Shown: positions 50,048 to 60,200 of the stretch, in pieces
How positions within the stretch are numbered: the first letter of the stretch is position 1
Layout: each line of letters begins with the position of its first letter
NCBI RefSeq assembly: GCF_000718025.1
Contig: NZ_JODS01000003.1
Coordinates: 496,001-560,000 of the forward strand
Source: Kitasatospora purpeofusca
GTDB taxonomy: Bacteria > Actinomycetota > Actinomycetes > Streptomycetales > Streptomycetaceae
Reading direction: 5' to 3'
DNA: 64,000 nt
Position numbers and translations under genes: made by a program
Notes under the pieces: model-generated
The model's input: only the letters and a program-made list of their open reading frames with translations
Told to the model about the DNA's origin: nothing
Database searches by the model: none

Positions 50048-50464
50048 ATGGCAACCGTCGAACTTCGATTCAGCGCGCTCCCCGAGCACGTGCGGACGGC
50101 CCGGCTGGTGGCCGCGGCAGTGGCCAGACGGGCGGGGGTCGACGAGTCGGTGCTCGACGAGGTGCGCCTCGCCGTCGGCGAGGCGTGCTCGCGCGCGGTC
50201 GGCCTGCACCGTCGCGGCGGTGTGACCGGCGCGGTGCGCGTCGCGCTGGTCGACCAGGAGAAGCGTTTCCTCATCGAGGTCGAGGACGAAGCGGGCCTCG
50301 ACACCGTCCCGGCCACGGCGGCGGACGGCGGCGACCCGGACGAGGACACCCTTGGCCTCGCCGTGCTCACCGGCCTGGTGGAGGACCTCGAGGTCACCAG
50401 TGGCGCCGGCGGCGGTCTGATCCGGATGAGCTGGCCGGTCTCGGCGGACGCGCTCGCCGTCTGA
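50048..50464 (+). CDS. anti-sigma regulatory factor, HATPase (RsbW-like), BldG partner
   Basis: 138 residues from an ATG with GGGGGAAG. The GHKL N-box is ESVLDEVRLAVGEACSRAVG; the G-boxes are degenerate (EVEDEAGLDTV, EDTLGLAVLTGLVEDLEV). The location after bldG matches ORF3 (SCO3548) of S. coelicolor, an anti-sigma factor that binds BldG. It may phosphorylate BldG or another antagonist. In the N-box, the Asn normally used for Mg-ATP is Ser/Arg (EACSRAV), as in some streptomycete homologues, so kinase activity is uncertain. Confidence 0.92.
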   Translation: MATVELRFSALPEHVRTARLVAAAVARRAGVDESVLDEVRLAVGEACSRAVGLHRRGGVTGAVRVALVDQEKRFLIEVEDEAGLDTVPATAADGGDPDEDTLGLAVLTGLVEDLEVTSGAGGGLIRMSWPVSADALAV

Positions 50465-50612
50465 GTGCGACGGGCGGTTGCGTGACGGGCGGGGCAGGAG
50501 CGCCCGGGGTCGGGCGGAAGAGGCGGAAGAGCGGGTCCGAACGGGAATCGGGGGTCGAGCGGCGGCCGTGTAGGTTCGCAGTTCGACGACCGAAACCGAA
50601 AGGGCTCTCCCG

Positions 50613-51311
50613 GTGAACAAGCGACTGCTGGCCGTACCCGCGCTCGGGGCGCTGCTCGCGTTCGGCGCCGTCGGCTGCGGCGACGACAACAGCAAGCAGC
50701 TGGAGTCCTGGGCGGCGAACGTGTGCGGCGCGGCCAAGGACCCGATCGCCCAGGCGCAGACCGCCCTGGCGGACACCGGCCAGGTGAAGACCGGCGAGGC
50801 CCCGGCCGACCTCCAGAAGCGCCTCTCTGCGGACATCGGCCGACTGGCGAAGACCAACCAGGACATCGCCGCCGCCATCGACGGCGCCGGTGCGCCCAAG
50901 GTCGACGACGGCACGAGCCTGCAGAAGGACACCGTCACCGAGCTCACCAAGGCGGCCGACGGCTACCTGGAGGTCCAGAAGAAGCTGGACGCGCTCCCCA
51001 ACGCCGACCAGGCGAAGTTCGCCGACGGGCTGCGGAGTGTGGCCGACCAGGTGCAGCAACTGGCCTCGCTCTCCACGCAGGCGCAGGGCAAGCTCCAGCG
51101 CGGCGACCTGGGTTCGGCGATGGCCAAGCAGGAGGGCTGCAAGCCGGGTTCGGCCGCGGCCGCTCCGACGTCCCCGGCGACCGGCGCACCGTCCGACGGG
51201 GCCACCGGAGCGCCCGCGGACGGGACGGCGGGCGGTGCGAGCCCGGCGGCGACCGATGCCCCCGGTACCCAGGCGCCGTCCGCTCCGGCCCCCTCCGCCT
51301 CGGCGAGCTGA
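50613..51311 (+). CDS. small secreted lipoprotein of unknown function
   Basis: 232 residues from a GTG. The N-terminal signal peptide MNKRLLAVPALGALLAFGAV is followed by G-C-G at 21-23, a lipobox-like cysteine at C22. The mature part has two cysteines (ANVCGAAK and KQEGCKPG), a helical amphipathic core (ADLQKRLSADIGRLAKTNQD) and a Thr/Ala/Pro/Gly-rich tail that is probably cell-wall spanning. I do not recognise a named domain. It follows the bldG operon with a 148-base gap. Confidence 0.85.
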   Translation: MNKRLLAVPALGALLAFGAVGCGDDNSKQLESWAANVCGAAKDPIAQAQTALADTGQVKTGEAPADLQKRLSADIGRLAKTNQDIAAAIDGAGAPKVDDGTSLQKDTVTELTKAADGYLEVQKKLDALPNADQAKFADGLRSVADQVQQLASLSTQAQGKLQRGDLGSAMAKQEGCKPGSAAAAPTSPATGAPSDGATGAPADGTAGGASPAATDAPGTQAPSAPAPSASAS

Positions 51312-51461
51312 TCCCGCTTCGACCCGGGGCCGTCAGGCCCACCGGCCCTGTCACGACCGTCCGGTCCCGACGGGCCCCCGACGCGCACCCCCTCGGTCAT
51401 CGGCCGAGGGGGCGGCGGTGTTGGGGACGGGACAGCCGGGCGGGCGGGGGACAATGGCGGG

Positions 51462-52994
51462 GTGATCAGTAGCCCCGTTCTCGACCCGACCCGCCTCGCC
51501 AAACTGCGCGAGGCGCTGCTCGCCGCCTCGTACACCGCCGACGGCTGCCTGGACCTGCTCGGGCCCACCGGGTACGCGGCGCTGGCCCGCAGCGAGGCGG
51601 TGCCCGCGCTGCGGGCGACCCGTGGCGGCAGCCCGCTGGAGACCCTGGTGCGGCTCTTCCTGCTGCAGCAGCCGGTGCCCTACCGGGCGGCCGCCGCCGC
51701 GCTGCCGGTGGAGGACTGCCTGGCCGACGGCTGGCTGCGCCCCGACGGCGACTCGGTGCGCGCCACCGTGGACGTCCGGCCCTATGCGAACGAGGTGCAC
51801 GGGCTGCCGAGTTCGGACGCCTGGGTGGTCTCCGACCTGGGCTGCGCGGTCGGCGGCGCGGGCGGCATCGGCTCCGGGGAGACCGCGCACGGCGTGGCCC
51901 GCAAGGACCTCGTGCTCGGGGTGGGCGGCGCGTCCACCACGCTGGCCAACATCACGGTGCGCCGGCCGGTCCGCTCGGTGCTGGACCTCGGTTCCGGCTC
52001 GGGTGTGCAGGCGCTGCACGCCGCCCGGCACGCCCAGCGGGTGACCGCCACCGACCTCAACGAGCGGGCGCTGCGCTTCACCGAGCTGACCCTGGCGCTG
52101 TCCGGTTTCGACAACACGGAGACCGTCGCCGGCAGCCTCTTCGAGCCGGTGGGGGAGCGGCGGTTCGACCTGGTCGTCTCCAATCCGCCGTTCGTGATCT
52201 CGCCGGGTGGGCGGTTCACCTACCGGGACGGCGGGATGGCCGGCGACGACCTGTGCCGCAGCCTGGTCCGCTCGGCCGCCGACCACCTGGAGCCGGGCGG
52301 GTACTGCCAGCTGCTGGCCAACTGGCAGCACGTCAAGGGCGAGGACTGGCAGGACCGGCTGGCAGGCTGGGTGGCCGGGACCGGGCTGGACGCCTGGATC
52401 GTCCAGCGCGAGGTCCAGGACGTGGCCCAGTACGCGGAGCTGTGGCTGCGCGACGGCGGCGACCACCGCGGTGCCGGCGGCGACTACCAGGCCCGGTACG
52501 GGGAGTGGCTGGACGCCTTCGAGGCCGGCCGGGTCGAGGGCATCGGATTTGGCTGGATCACCCTGCGCGCGGGCGGCGCCGAGCGTCCGACCGTGCGGGT
52601 GGAGGAGTGGCCGCACCCGGTGGAGCAGCCGCTCGGCCCGCACATCGAGGAGTGGTTCGACCGGCAGGACTTCCTGCGGACCCACGACGACGCGGGACTG
52701 CTGGCGGCGCGGTACGTACTGGCCGACGAAGTGGTCCAGGAGCAGGTGGGCGCCCCGGGGGCGGAGGACCCGGAGCACGTCGTCCTGCGCCACAACCGCG
52801 GGATGCGGCGGGCCACCAAGGTGGACACGGTGGGCGCGGGCTTCGTCGGGGTCTGCGACGGGACGCTGTCGGCGGGCGAGATCGTCGACGCGATCGCGCA
52901 ACTGCTGGGCGAGGACCGGGTGGTGCTGCGTGACCGGGTGCCGGAGTCGCTGCGGCTGCTCACCGAGCAGGGGTTCATCCAGCCCGCGTCCTGA
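51462..52994 (+). CDS. class I SAM-dependent methyltransferase with NPPF motif
   Basis: 510 residues from a GTG. The N-terminal 150 residues form a winged-helix-like extra domain (LDLLGPTGYAALARSEAVPA). The Rossmann core has VLDLGSGSGVQALHAARHAQ (motif I), ATDLNERALRF (II), and DLVVSNPPFVISPGGRFTYR (IV, NPPF). The NPP[YF] motif marks transfer to a planar nitrogen or amide (HemK/PrmC, RsmC/RlmG, N6-adenine enzymes). The C-terminal domain (about 350-510) is conserved in actinobacterial relatives only. Substrate could be rRNA, protein Gln or DNA. The neighbour order matches S. coelicolor between bldG and topA. Confidence 0.9.
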   Translation: MISSPVLDPTRLAKLREALLAASYTADGCLDLLGPTGYAALARSEAVPALRATRGGSPLETLVRLFLLQQPVPYRAAAAALPVEDCLADGWLRPDGDSVRATVDVRPYANEVHGLPSSDAWVVSDLGCAVGGAGGIGSGETAHGVARKDLVLGVGGASTTLANITVRRPVRSVLDLGSGSGVQALHAARHAQRVTATDLNERALRFTELTLALSGFDNTETVAGSLFEPVGERRFDLVVSNPPFVISPGGRFTYRDGGMAGDDLCRSLVRSAADHLEPGGYCQLLANWQHVKGEDWQDRLAGWVAGTGLDAWIVQREVQDVAQYAELWLRDGGDHRGAGGDYQARYGEWLDAFEAGRVEGIGFGWITLRAGGAERPTVRVEEWPHPVEQPLGPHIEEWFDRQDFLRTHDDAGLLAARYVLADEVVQEQVGAPGAEDPEHVVLRHNRGMRRATKVDTVGAGFVGVCDGTLSAGEIVDAIAQLLGEDRVVLRDRVPESLRLLTEQGFIQPAS

Positions 52995-53218
52995 CCACGT
53001 CCCCGGCCACGCCGCCGACCACGTCCCCGGCCATGGCCCTGACGTTCTGAGCAGGTCCCGACCCGTCCTGACCGCAGGCACCCGGGCCGGGCACCCGGCG
53101 TACCCCGGCGCCCGGTGGTCGGTGCCTGCCGACGGCACCCGGTTCACCCCACCGTTTCCCCTGGTTCGCCCTGCAGTCGTCGAACATCTCCCCCTTGTTG
53201 GTCCGGGACTGTGAGGCT

Positions 53219-53239
53219 CTGTCCACAGGCTGTGGACAG
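53219..53239. promoter_or_regulatory. head-to-head DnaA-box-like inverted repeat
   Basis: CTGTCCACAG (53219-53228), one G, CTGTGGACAG (53230-53239) is a perfect inverted repeat. Each arm carries CTGTCCACA, which fits the Streptomyces DnaA-box consensus (T/C)(T/C)(G/A/C)TCCACA. It sits 17 bases upstream of the next gene's start. Confidence 0.6.
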
Positions 53240-53256
53240 AACTGGGGGCGGCCGGG

Positions 53257-53727
53257 GTGGAAACGACGACGGCGACGGCGGGTGGCGTGATACTCGCCCT
53301 CTTCGGCGGCGCACTCCTGCTCTGGTGCGCCGCCGAAGCGCGCTTGCGCCACCGGATCCGGCGCCGGGGGCTGCCGGCCGTCGCCACCGTGGTCCCCGAG
53401 ACCGACGTCCACGGGACGCTGGACAGCGCGCCCCTGCTCTCCTTCGCCACCCGCCCGGTCCCCGCCGGCCGGACCGGGGGCGCGCCGGGCGTCGAGGCCG
53501 GTGAGCTGGTGCTGACCCGGCCCCGGGGTCACACCCCGCTGCGCCGCCCGGCCCATCTCGTACCGGGCGGTTCGGTACGTATCGCCTACGATCCGCGTCG
53601 CCCGGGCCACGCGGTGCTGGCGGCGGAGGAGGCCGGTCCCCGGCCCCTGGTCGCCGACCTGCTGTGGACGGCGCTCGGCCTCGGCTGCCTGGCCGCCGGA
53701 GCCGTCCTGCTCCTCGCCGCGGCCTAG
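53257..53727 (+). CDS. small membrane protein (DUF3592-like)
   Basis: 156 residues from a GTG with GGGGGC upstream. There is one membrane helix near each end (GGVILALFGGALLLWCAA and LLWTALGLGCLAAGAVLLLA). Between them lies an extracytoplasmic/beta domain with VATVVPETDVHG and SVRIAYDPRRPGHAVLA, the pattern of DUF3592-type proteins. Function unknown. The head-to-head DnaA-like sites overlap its 5' region. Confidence 0.75.
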   Translation: METTTATAGGVILALFGGALLLWCAAEARLRHRIRRRGLPAVATVVPETDVHGTLDSAPLLSFATRPVPAGRTGGAPGVEAGELVLTRPRGHTPLRRPAHLVPGGSVRIAYDPRRPGHAVLAAEEAGPRPLVADLLWTALGLGCLAAGAVLLLAAA

Positions 53728-54129
53728 CCGCGAATCCCCAGCCGGCCCCTGCTCAGCCCCTGCCCAGCCCCTGCTGGTCCCCCCGACCGAGCGGCGCTGC
53801 CCACCGCCTACCATCCGCGACGCCCGGACGCACCCATATTCCGTTGACAGATTTTGAAATCCGTCATTCCATCCTTCGAAACCCGCCGAAGCCCCCTCCG
53901 CAGGGCGCGATCCGTCGTCGTCGGGTTACCGTTCGAGTGGCGTCGGTCGGCCTTGCCGGTGAAATCGCGGGAACCGTCCGTTTGACAAGGGTGGCCGGGG
54001 TACGGTCACACTCCGCTGGTGGGGTCGTCGTACAGCGGCAGCCCCGGGTCGGTGGAGGGGTCGGGCGGAGCGCAGCCCGTGCTGCCAGCGCCGACCAGCT
54101 CACATAACGACCGGGAGAGAAGAGCGAAG
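53728..54129. promoter_or_regulatory. topA upstream region with two TTGACA elements
   Basis: 402 bases without a gene. TTGACA occurs at 53844-53849, followed by the AT-rich GATTTTGAAATC dyad (53850-53861), and again at 53982-53987, followed by TACGGT at 54001-54006. AT content rises sharply relative to flanks. In Streptomyces topA is induced by relaxed/oversupercoiled DNA, so a strong dual promoter is expected; exact start points cannot be seen. An AT-dyad beside a -35 could be topology sensitive. Confidence 0.45.
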
Positions 54130-57042
54130 GTGTCCCCGAGCAGCGAGACCGCGCACGGACAGCGACTCGTCATTGTCGAGTCGCCGGCCAAGGCGAAGAC
54201 GATCAAGGGCTACCTTGGCCCCGGCTACATCGTCGAGGCGAGCGTCGGGCACATTCGCGACCTCCCGAGCACGGCTGCCGAGGTCCCGGACAAGTACACC
54301 GGCGAGGTGCGCCGCCTCGGGGTGGACGTGGACCACGACTTCGCCCCGATCTATGTGGTCAACGCGGACAAGAAGTCCCAGGTCAGCAAGTTGAAGTCGC
54401 TCCTCGCGGAGTCCGACGAGCTCTTCCTCGCCACCGATGAGGACCGCGAGGGCGAGGCCATCGCGTGGCACCTCCAGCAGGTGCTCAAGCCCAAGGTGCC
54501 GGTGCACCGGATGGTGTTCCACGAGATCACCAAGGCCGCAATCCAGGAGGCCGTGGCCAACCCGCGCGAGCTGAACCAGCGCCTGGTCGACGCCCAGGAG
54601 ACCCGCCGCATCCTCGACCGCCTGTACGGCTTCGAGGTCTCGCCGGTGCTGTGGAAGAAGGTCATGCCGAAGCTCTCGGCGGGCCGCGTGCAGTCCGTGG
54701 CGACCCGGCTGGTCGTCGAGCGCGAGCGGGAGCGGATGGCGTTCCGCTCGGCCTCGTACTGGGACCTGGTCGGCACCTTCGGCACCGGCCGGACCGCGGC
54801 CGACGCCGCCAACCCGGAGAACTTCGGCGCCCGGCTGTCCTCGGTCGACGGCAAGCGGATCGCCAGCGGCCGCGACTTCGGCCAGGACGGCCGGCTCAAG
54901 GCGGGCAGCGCCAGCACCCTGCACCTGGACGAGCAGGCCGCCCGCGCGCTGGCCGCCGCCCTGGAGCAGACCGCGTTCGCGGTGCGCGGCGTCGAGTCCA
55001 AGCCGTACCGCCGCTCGCCGTACGCGCCGTTCCGCACCACCACGCTCCAGCAGGAGGCCAGCCGCAAGCTGGGCTTCGGTGCCAAGCGGACCATGCAGGT
55101 GGCCCAGAAGCTGTACGAGAACGGCTTCATCACCTATATGCGTACCGACTCCACCACGCTGTCGGAGACGGCGATCAACGCCGCCCGGGCGCAGGTCACC
55201 CAGCTGTACGGCGCCGACTACCTGCCGGACGCGCCCCGCACCTACGCCTCCAAGGTGAAGAACGCCCAGGAGGCGCACGAGGCCGTCCGCCCGTCCGGCG
55301 ACCGCTTCCGCACCCCGGCCGAGACCGGCCTGTCCGGCGACGACTTCCGGCTCTACGAGCTGATCTGGATGCGCACCGTCGCCTCCCAGATGAAGGACGC
55401 GGTCGGCCAGTCGGTCACCGTGAAGGTGGGCGGCCGGTCCGCCGACGGCCGGGACGTCGAGTTCTCCGCCTCCGGCAAGATCATCACCTTCCACGGCTTC
55501 CTCAAGGCCTACGTCGAGGGCGCCGACGACCCGAACGCCGAGCTGGACGACCGCGAGCGCCGGCTGCCGCAGGTCACCGAGGGCGACCCGCTGGCCGCCG
55601 AGCAGCTCACCCCCGAGGGCCACGCGACCAAGCCCCCGGCCCGCTACACCGAGGCCTCGCTGGTCAAGGAGCTGGAGGACCGGGAGATCGGCCGCCCCTC
55701 CACCTACGCCTCGATCATCGACACCATCATCGGCCGCCGGTACGTCTTCAAGAAGGGGACGGCGCTGGTGCCGTCGTTCCTCTCCTTCGCCGTGGTCAAC
55801 CTGCTGGAGAAGCACTTCGGCCGGCTGGTCGACTACGACTTCACCGCGAGGATGGAGGACGACCTCGACCGGATCGCCGCCGGTGAGGCGAAGTCCGTGC
55901 CGTGGCTGAAGCGCTTCTACTTCGGTGAGGGCGCGGGTGAGGGCGCCGGCGAGGGCCTGATCGCGGGCGGCGCCGCCGAGGCCGGCAACGGCGACGGCGA
56001 CCACCTCGGCGGTCTGAAGGAGCTCGTCACCGACCTCGGCGCGATCGACGCCCGGGAGATCAGCTCGTTCCGGATCAGCGACGACATCACCCTGCGGGTC
56101 GGCCGCTACGGCCCCTACGTGGAGCGCGCCTCCGAGGTCGAGGGCGAGCCCGGCCAGCGCGCCGACATCCCGGACGAGCTGCCGCCGGACGAGCTGACCG
56201 TCGAGCTCGCCGAGGAGCTGCTGGCCCGGCCCAGCGGCGACTTCGAGCTCGGCCCGGACCCGGTCTCCGGCAACATGCTGGTCGCCAAGGACGGCCGCTA
56301 CGGCCCGTACGTCACCGAGATCCTGCCCGAGGGCACCCCCAAGACCGGCAAGAACGCGGTCAAGCCGCGGACCGCCTCGCTGTTCAAGACGATGTCGCCG
56401 GACACCGTCACCCTGGACGAGGCGCTGAAGCTGCTCTCGCTGCCGCGCGTGGTCGGCGTCGACCAGGAGGGCGTGGAGATCACCGCGCAGAACGGCCGCT
56501 ACGGCCCGTACCTCAAGCGCGGCACCGACTCCCGCTCGCTCACCGGCGAGGAGCAGCTGTTCACGGTCACGCTGGAAGAGGCGCTGGCGATCTACGCCCA
56601 GCCCAAGCAGCGCGGCCGGGCCGCCGCCGCGCCGCCGCTCAAGGAGCTGGGCACCGACCCGGTCAGCGAGCGTCCGGTGGTGGTCAAGGACGGCCGGTTC
56701 GGCCCGTACGTGACCGACGGCGAGACCAACGCCACGCTCCGCAAGGACGACGAGGTCGAGACCATCACGCCCGAGCGCGGCTACGAGCTGCTCGCCGAGA
56801 AGCGGGCGCGCGGGCCGGTGAAGAAGACGGCGAAGAAGGCCCCGGCGAAGAAGGCGGCGGCCAAGAAGACCGCCACCAAGACCGCGGCCAAGAAGACCAC
56901 CGCGGCGGCCAAGACCGCGGCGAAGAAGACCACCACCGTGAAGAAGGCCGCCACCAAGACGGCGGCGGCCAAGACGGCGGCCACGAAGACCGCGGCCGGC
57001 AAGACCGCCGCGAGCAAGTCCACCGCCACCGACGAGGGCTGA
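54130..57042 (+). CDS. topA: DNA topoisomerase I
   Basis: 970 residues from a GTG at 54130. The TOPRIM domain is RLVIVESPAKAKTIKGYLG to LATDEDREGEAIAWH (DxDxE). The 5Y-CAP domain has catalytic Y336 in GFITYMRTDSTTL. Four degenerate C-terminal topo-C-type repeats have GRYGPYV/L (near residues 660, 720, 795 and 860). The tail, residues about 894-965, is a Lys-Ala-Thr run (KKTAKKAPAKKAAAKKTATK, and so on) resembling histone H1; in Streptomyces and mycobacteria such lysine repeats raise processivity. There are no zinc-ribbon cysteines, as normal for actinobacteria. It relaxes negative supercoils. Confidence 0.97.
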   Translation: MSPSSETAHGQRLVIVESPAKAKTIKGYLGPGYIVEASVGHIRDLPSTAAEVPDKYTGEVRRLGVDVDHDFAPIYVVNADKKSQVSKLKSLLAESDELFLATDEDREGEAIAWHLQQVLKPKVPVHRMVFHEITKAAIQEAVANPRELNQRLVDAQETRRILDRLYGFEVSPVLWKKVMPKLSAGRVQSVATRLVVERERERMAFRSASYWDLVGTFGTGRTAADAANPENFGARLSSVDGKRIASGRDFGQDGRLKAGSASTLHLDEQAARALAAALEQTAFAVRGVESKPYRRSPYAPFRTTTLQQEASRKLGFGAKRTMQVAQKLYENGFITYMRTDSTTLSETAINAARAQVTQLYGADYLPDAPRTYASKVKNAQEAHEAVRPSGDRFRTPAETGLSGDDFRLYELIWMRTVASQMKDAVGQSVTVKVGGRSADGRDVEFSASGKIITFHGFLKAYVEGADDPNAELDDRERRLPQVTEGDPLAAEQLTPEGHATKPPARYTEASLVKELEDREIGRPSTYASIIDTIIGRRYVFKKGTALVPSFLSFAVVNLLEKHFGRLVDYDFTARMEDDLDRIAAGEAKSVPWLKRFYFGEGAGEGAGEGLIAGGAAEAGNGDGDHLGGLKELVTDLGAIDAREISSFRISDDITLRVGRYGPYVERASEVEGEPGQRADIPDELPPDELTVELAEELLARPSGDFELGPDPVSGNMLVAKDGRYGPYVTEILPEGTPKTGKNAVKPRTASLFKTMSPDTVTLDEALKLLSLPRVVGVDQEGVEITAQNGRYGPYLKRGTDSRSLTGEEQLFTVTLEEALAIYAQPKQRGRAAAAPPLKELGTDPVSERPVVVKDGRFGPYVTDGETNATLRKDDEVETITPERGYELLAEKRARGPVKKTAKKAPAKKAAAKKTATKTAAKKTTAAAKTAAKKTTTVKKAATKTAAAKTAATKTAAGKTAASKSTATDEG

Positions 57043-57060
57043 TCCCCGGTCGGTGGCACC

Positions 57061-57093
57061 CGGGCCCGCGTCCGCTCCGGCGGCGCGGGCCCG
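57061..57093. terminator. topA terminator
   Basis: CGGGCCCGCG and CGCGGGCCCG form a 10-bp stem with a 13-base loop, 19 bases after the topA stop. Confidence 0.75.
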
Positions 57094-57235
57094 ACCCGTT
57101 CGTGGTCGCGGGCCCGGCCCGTTCGCGGGCGGGGCGTGACAGGGGCGTACGCGGTCTGTCACAACCCGGTGGCGGCGCCCGTCCGGAGCCGTGCTCCCCT
57201 CTTTTGCGCCATGCCCCGACCGCTACGCTGACCGT

Positions 57236-60200
57236 ATGACGAGCGAGGAGCAGCCCACCCCCAGCGCCCCGGCGGCCGGACCGGGCGGTACGCCCGGCCT
57301 GCCCGAGGTCGCGCCCGCCGGGACCGCCGGCGAGCGGATCCGGGCGCTGCTGCGGCTGCGCCCCTACCGGCGCCTGTGGACCACCCAGCTGATCGGCGGC
57401 ACCGCGGACCGGCTCGGCCTGCTGGTGCTGCTGATGCTCACCGTGGTCGCCGCCGTGCTCGGCCGGCAGTTCGGCGACCTGCCGCGCAGCCTCGCCTTCG
57501 CGGTCGCCGCCGTCCTCGCCACCCGGTTGGCCGCCACCGGACTGGTCGGCGCCGCCCTGCTCGGCCCGGTGCACGGGCTGCTCACCGGGAAGCTCGACCG
57601 GCGCTGGACGCTGTTCGGCGCCGACGTGCTGCGCGTCGTGCTGATCGGCATCGCCCCGTGGTGGATCGTCTGGCTGGGCTCCGGCACCGAGCCCTCCGGC
57701 GCCGCGACCTGGGTGCTGCTCGCCACCGTCTTCCTGACCGGCGCCGCCGAACGGGTCTGGGCTATCGCCAAGGCCGCGGCCGTCCCGGCCCTGCTGCCGC
57801 CGGTCGATCCCTACGCGCCGGCCGGCGAGCGGCGGCCGTCCGCCGCCAACCTGGCCACCGTCCGCACGCTGGACCACCGCACCGGGTGGGCCGCGCTGCC
57901 GCTCGGCGCCGGCGCGCTGGTCGCGCTCACCCTCCTGAACAACGTCTTCGCGGCGCTCGGCTCGGACTGGCTGCGCGCCCACCAGACCACCTTCGCCGCC
58001 CTGGGTGCGGCCGCCCTGTTCGCCGTCTCGGCCGCCCGGGTGTACGTCCAGGAGCTGCCCGGCGGTCCCGTCCGGGTGCCGCCGGCCTCGCCGCTGCGGG
58101 GCCTGCGCGCCCCGACCGACGCCACCCCCGGCCCCGCCCTGGCCAAGGGCCGCACCGGCGCCGCCCCGTACTTCACCTTCGCGGTCTCCGCCGGGTACGC
58201 GACGATGGCCGGCGTCGCCGCGCTGTCCCTGCTGACCGCCGTCGAGCACCGCGCCGGGCCGATCGGCTACGGCATGCTGGTGCTGGCCGCGACCGGCGTC
58301 CCGGCACTGGGCATCCGGATCACCCGGGCCGTGCTGCCCACGCTCTCCCGCCGCCGGCTGCTCGCCCTGGCGCTGCTCACCGAGGGCATCGCGCTGGTGC
58401 TGGCCGGCCTGGTGCTGGACTTCGTGCTCCTGCTGCTGCTCACCGCGCTGGCCGCGCTGGCCGCCGGCGTGGTGATCTCCACCGGCCGCAGCCTGCTCGC
58501 CCTGGAGGTCGAGGAGGCCCGGCTGCCCAAGGTCACCGAGCACCTCTACGCGGTGCTGCGGGTCGTGGTCGGCACCTCGCTGGTCGGCCTGCCGCTGATC
58601 GCCGCCGCCTACGGGGACGTCCAGTACGGCGCCGTCGAGCCCGGCTCGTTCACGTTCATCCACGGCGGCGCGGCCCTCGCCGTCGGCACCGCCGGACTGC
58701 TCACCCTCGTCCTGGCCGTCGTCGTGCTGCTGCGCACCGACGACCGGCGCGGCACCGTGCCGTTCGGCCGGGACCTGGTCGACTCGGTGCGCGGCGCCAC
58801 CGGTCCGGCCCCGCACCGGGCGGGCACCGGCTTCTTCATCGCCCTGGAGGGCGGCGACGGCGCCGGCAAGTCCACCCAGGCCCAGGCGCTCGCCGAGTGG
58901 ATCCGGGGCAAGGGCCACGAGGTCGTGCTCACCCGTGAGCCCGGCGGCAGCCCGATCGGGCAGCGGCTGCGCAGCCTCGTCCTGGACGTCGGCAACACCG
59001 GGCTCTCGCACCGGGCCGAGGCGCTGATCTACGCGGCCGACCGGGCCGAGCACGTCGAGAACGTGATCCGCCCGGCGCTGGCCCGCGGCGCCGTGGTCAT
59101 CACCGACCGGTACATGGACTCCTCGATCGCCTACCAGGGCGCGGGCCGCGACCTGGCCGCCACCGAGGTGGCCCGGATCTCCCGCTGGGCGACCGGCGGG
59201 CTGATGCCCGACCTGACCGTCGTCCTGGACGTCGACCCGACCCGGGCCCGGGAGCGGTTCACCGAGGCGCTGGACCGGCTGGAGTCCGAGCCGACCGAGT
59301 TCCACCAGCGGGTGCGCTCCGGCTTCCTGGCGCTCGCCGCCGCCGACCCGGCGCGCTACCTGGTCGTCGACGGCAGCCAGGCCCCCGGACTCGTCACCAC
59401 CTCCATCCGCCACCGGCTCGACCGCGAGCTGCCGCTCTCCGAGCAGGAGAAGGCCGCCCGCGCCGAGCAGGAGCGCAAGGCCGCCGAGGAGGCCCGGCGC
59501 CGGGCCGAGGAGGAGGCCCGCAAGCGCGCCGAGGAGGAGGCCGCCGAGCGCAAGCGCCAGGAGGTGCTGGCGCAGCTCAGGGCCGAGCAGGCGGAGAAGG
59601 AGCGGCTGGCCAAGGAGGAGGCCGAGCGGGTCGCCGCCGAGGCCGCGCGCAAGGCCGCCGAGGAGGCGCGCCTGCGGGCGGAGGAGGAGGCCCGCAAGCG
59701 GGCCGAGGAAGAGGCGAAGCGGCGGGCCGAGGAAGAGGCGCGCCGGGCCGTCGAGGAGGCCGAGCGCAAGCGGCTCGCCGAGGAGGCTGCCGCCCGGGCG
59801 GAGCTCCAGCGCCAGCGCGAGCTGGCCCGGGAGGAGCAGCGGCGCCGGGCGGAGGAGGCGCTGCAGCGGGCCGAGGAGGCCCGGCTGGCGCAGGCCGCCG
59901 CGCTGGCCGCGGCCGCTGCGGCCGCCGCCGAGGCGGCGGAGCGTGCGGAGCGCACGGGCCGGGGCGGGGACGTCCCGGGTGCCGCCGGGGCGGGTCCGGA
60001 CGACGAGATGACCACCGAGCTGCGGGTCGTGAAGGACTCCGGGCCGTCGGACCGGCGGGACGGCAGCGACGCGACCAGGGAGCTTCCGGTGCTGGGCGGG
60101 GGCGCCGTCGGGCGGCCCGGCGAGGCGGCGGGTGGCATGGCGGACGTCGCGGAGACGGCGGTGCTGCCGGTCGTCCCGGCGGCGCCGGCCGGGACCGGTG

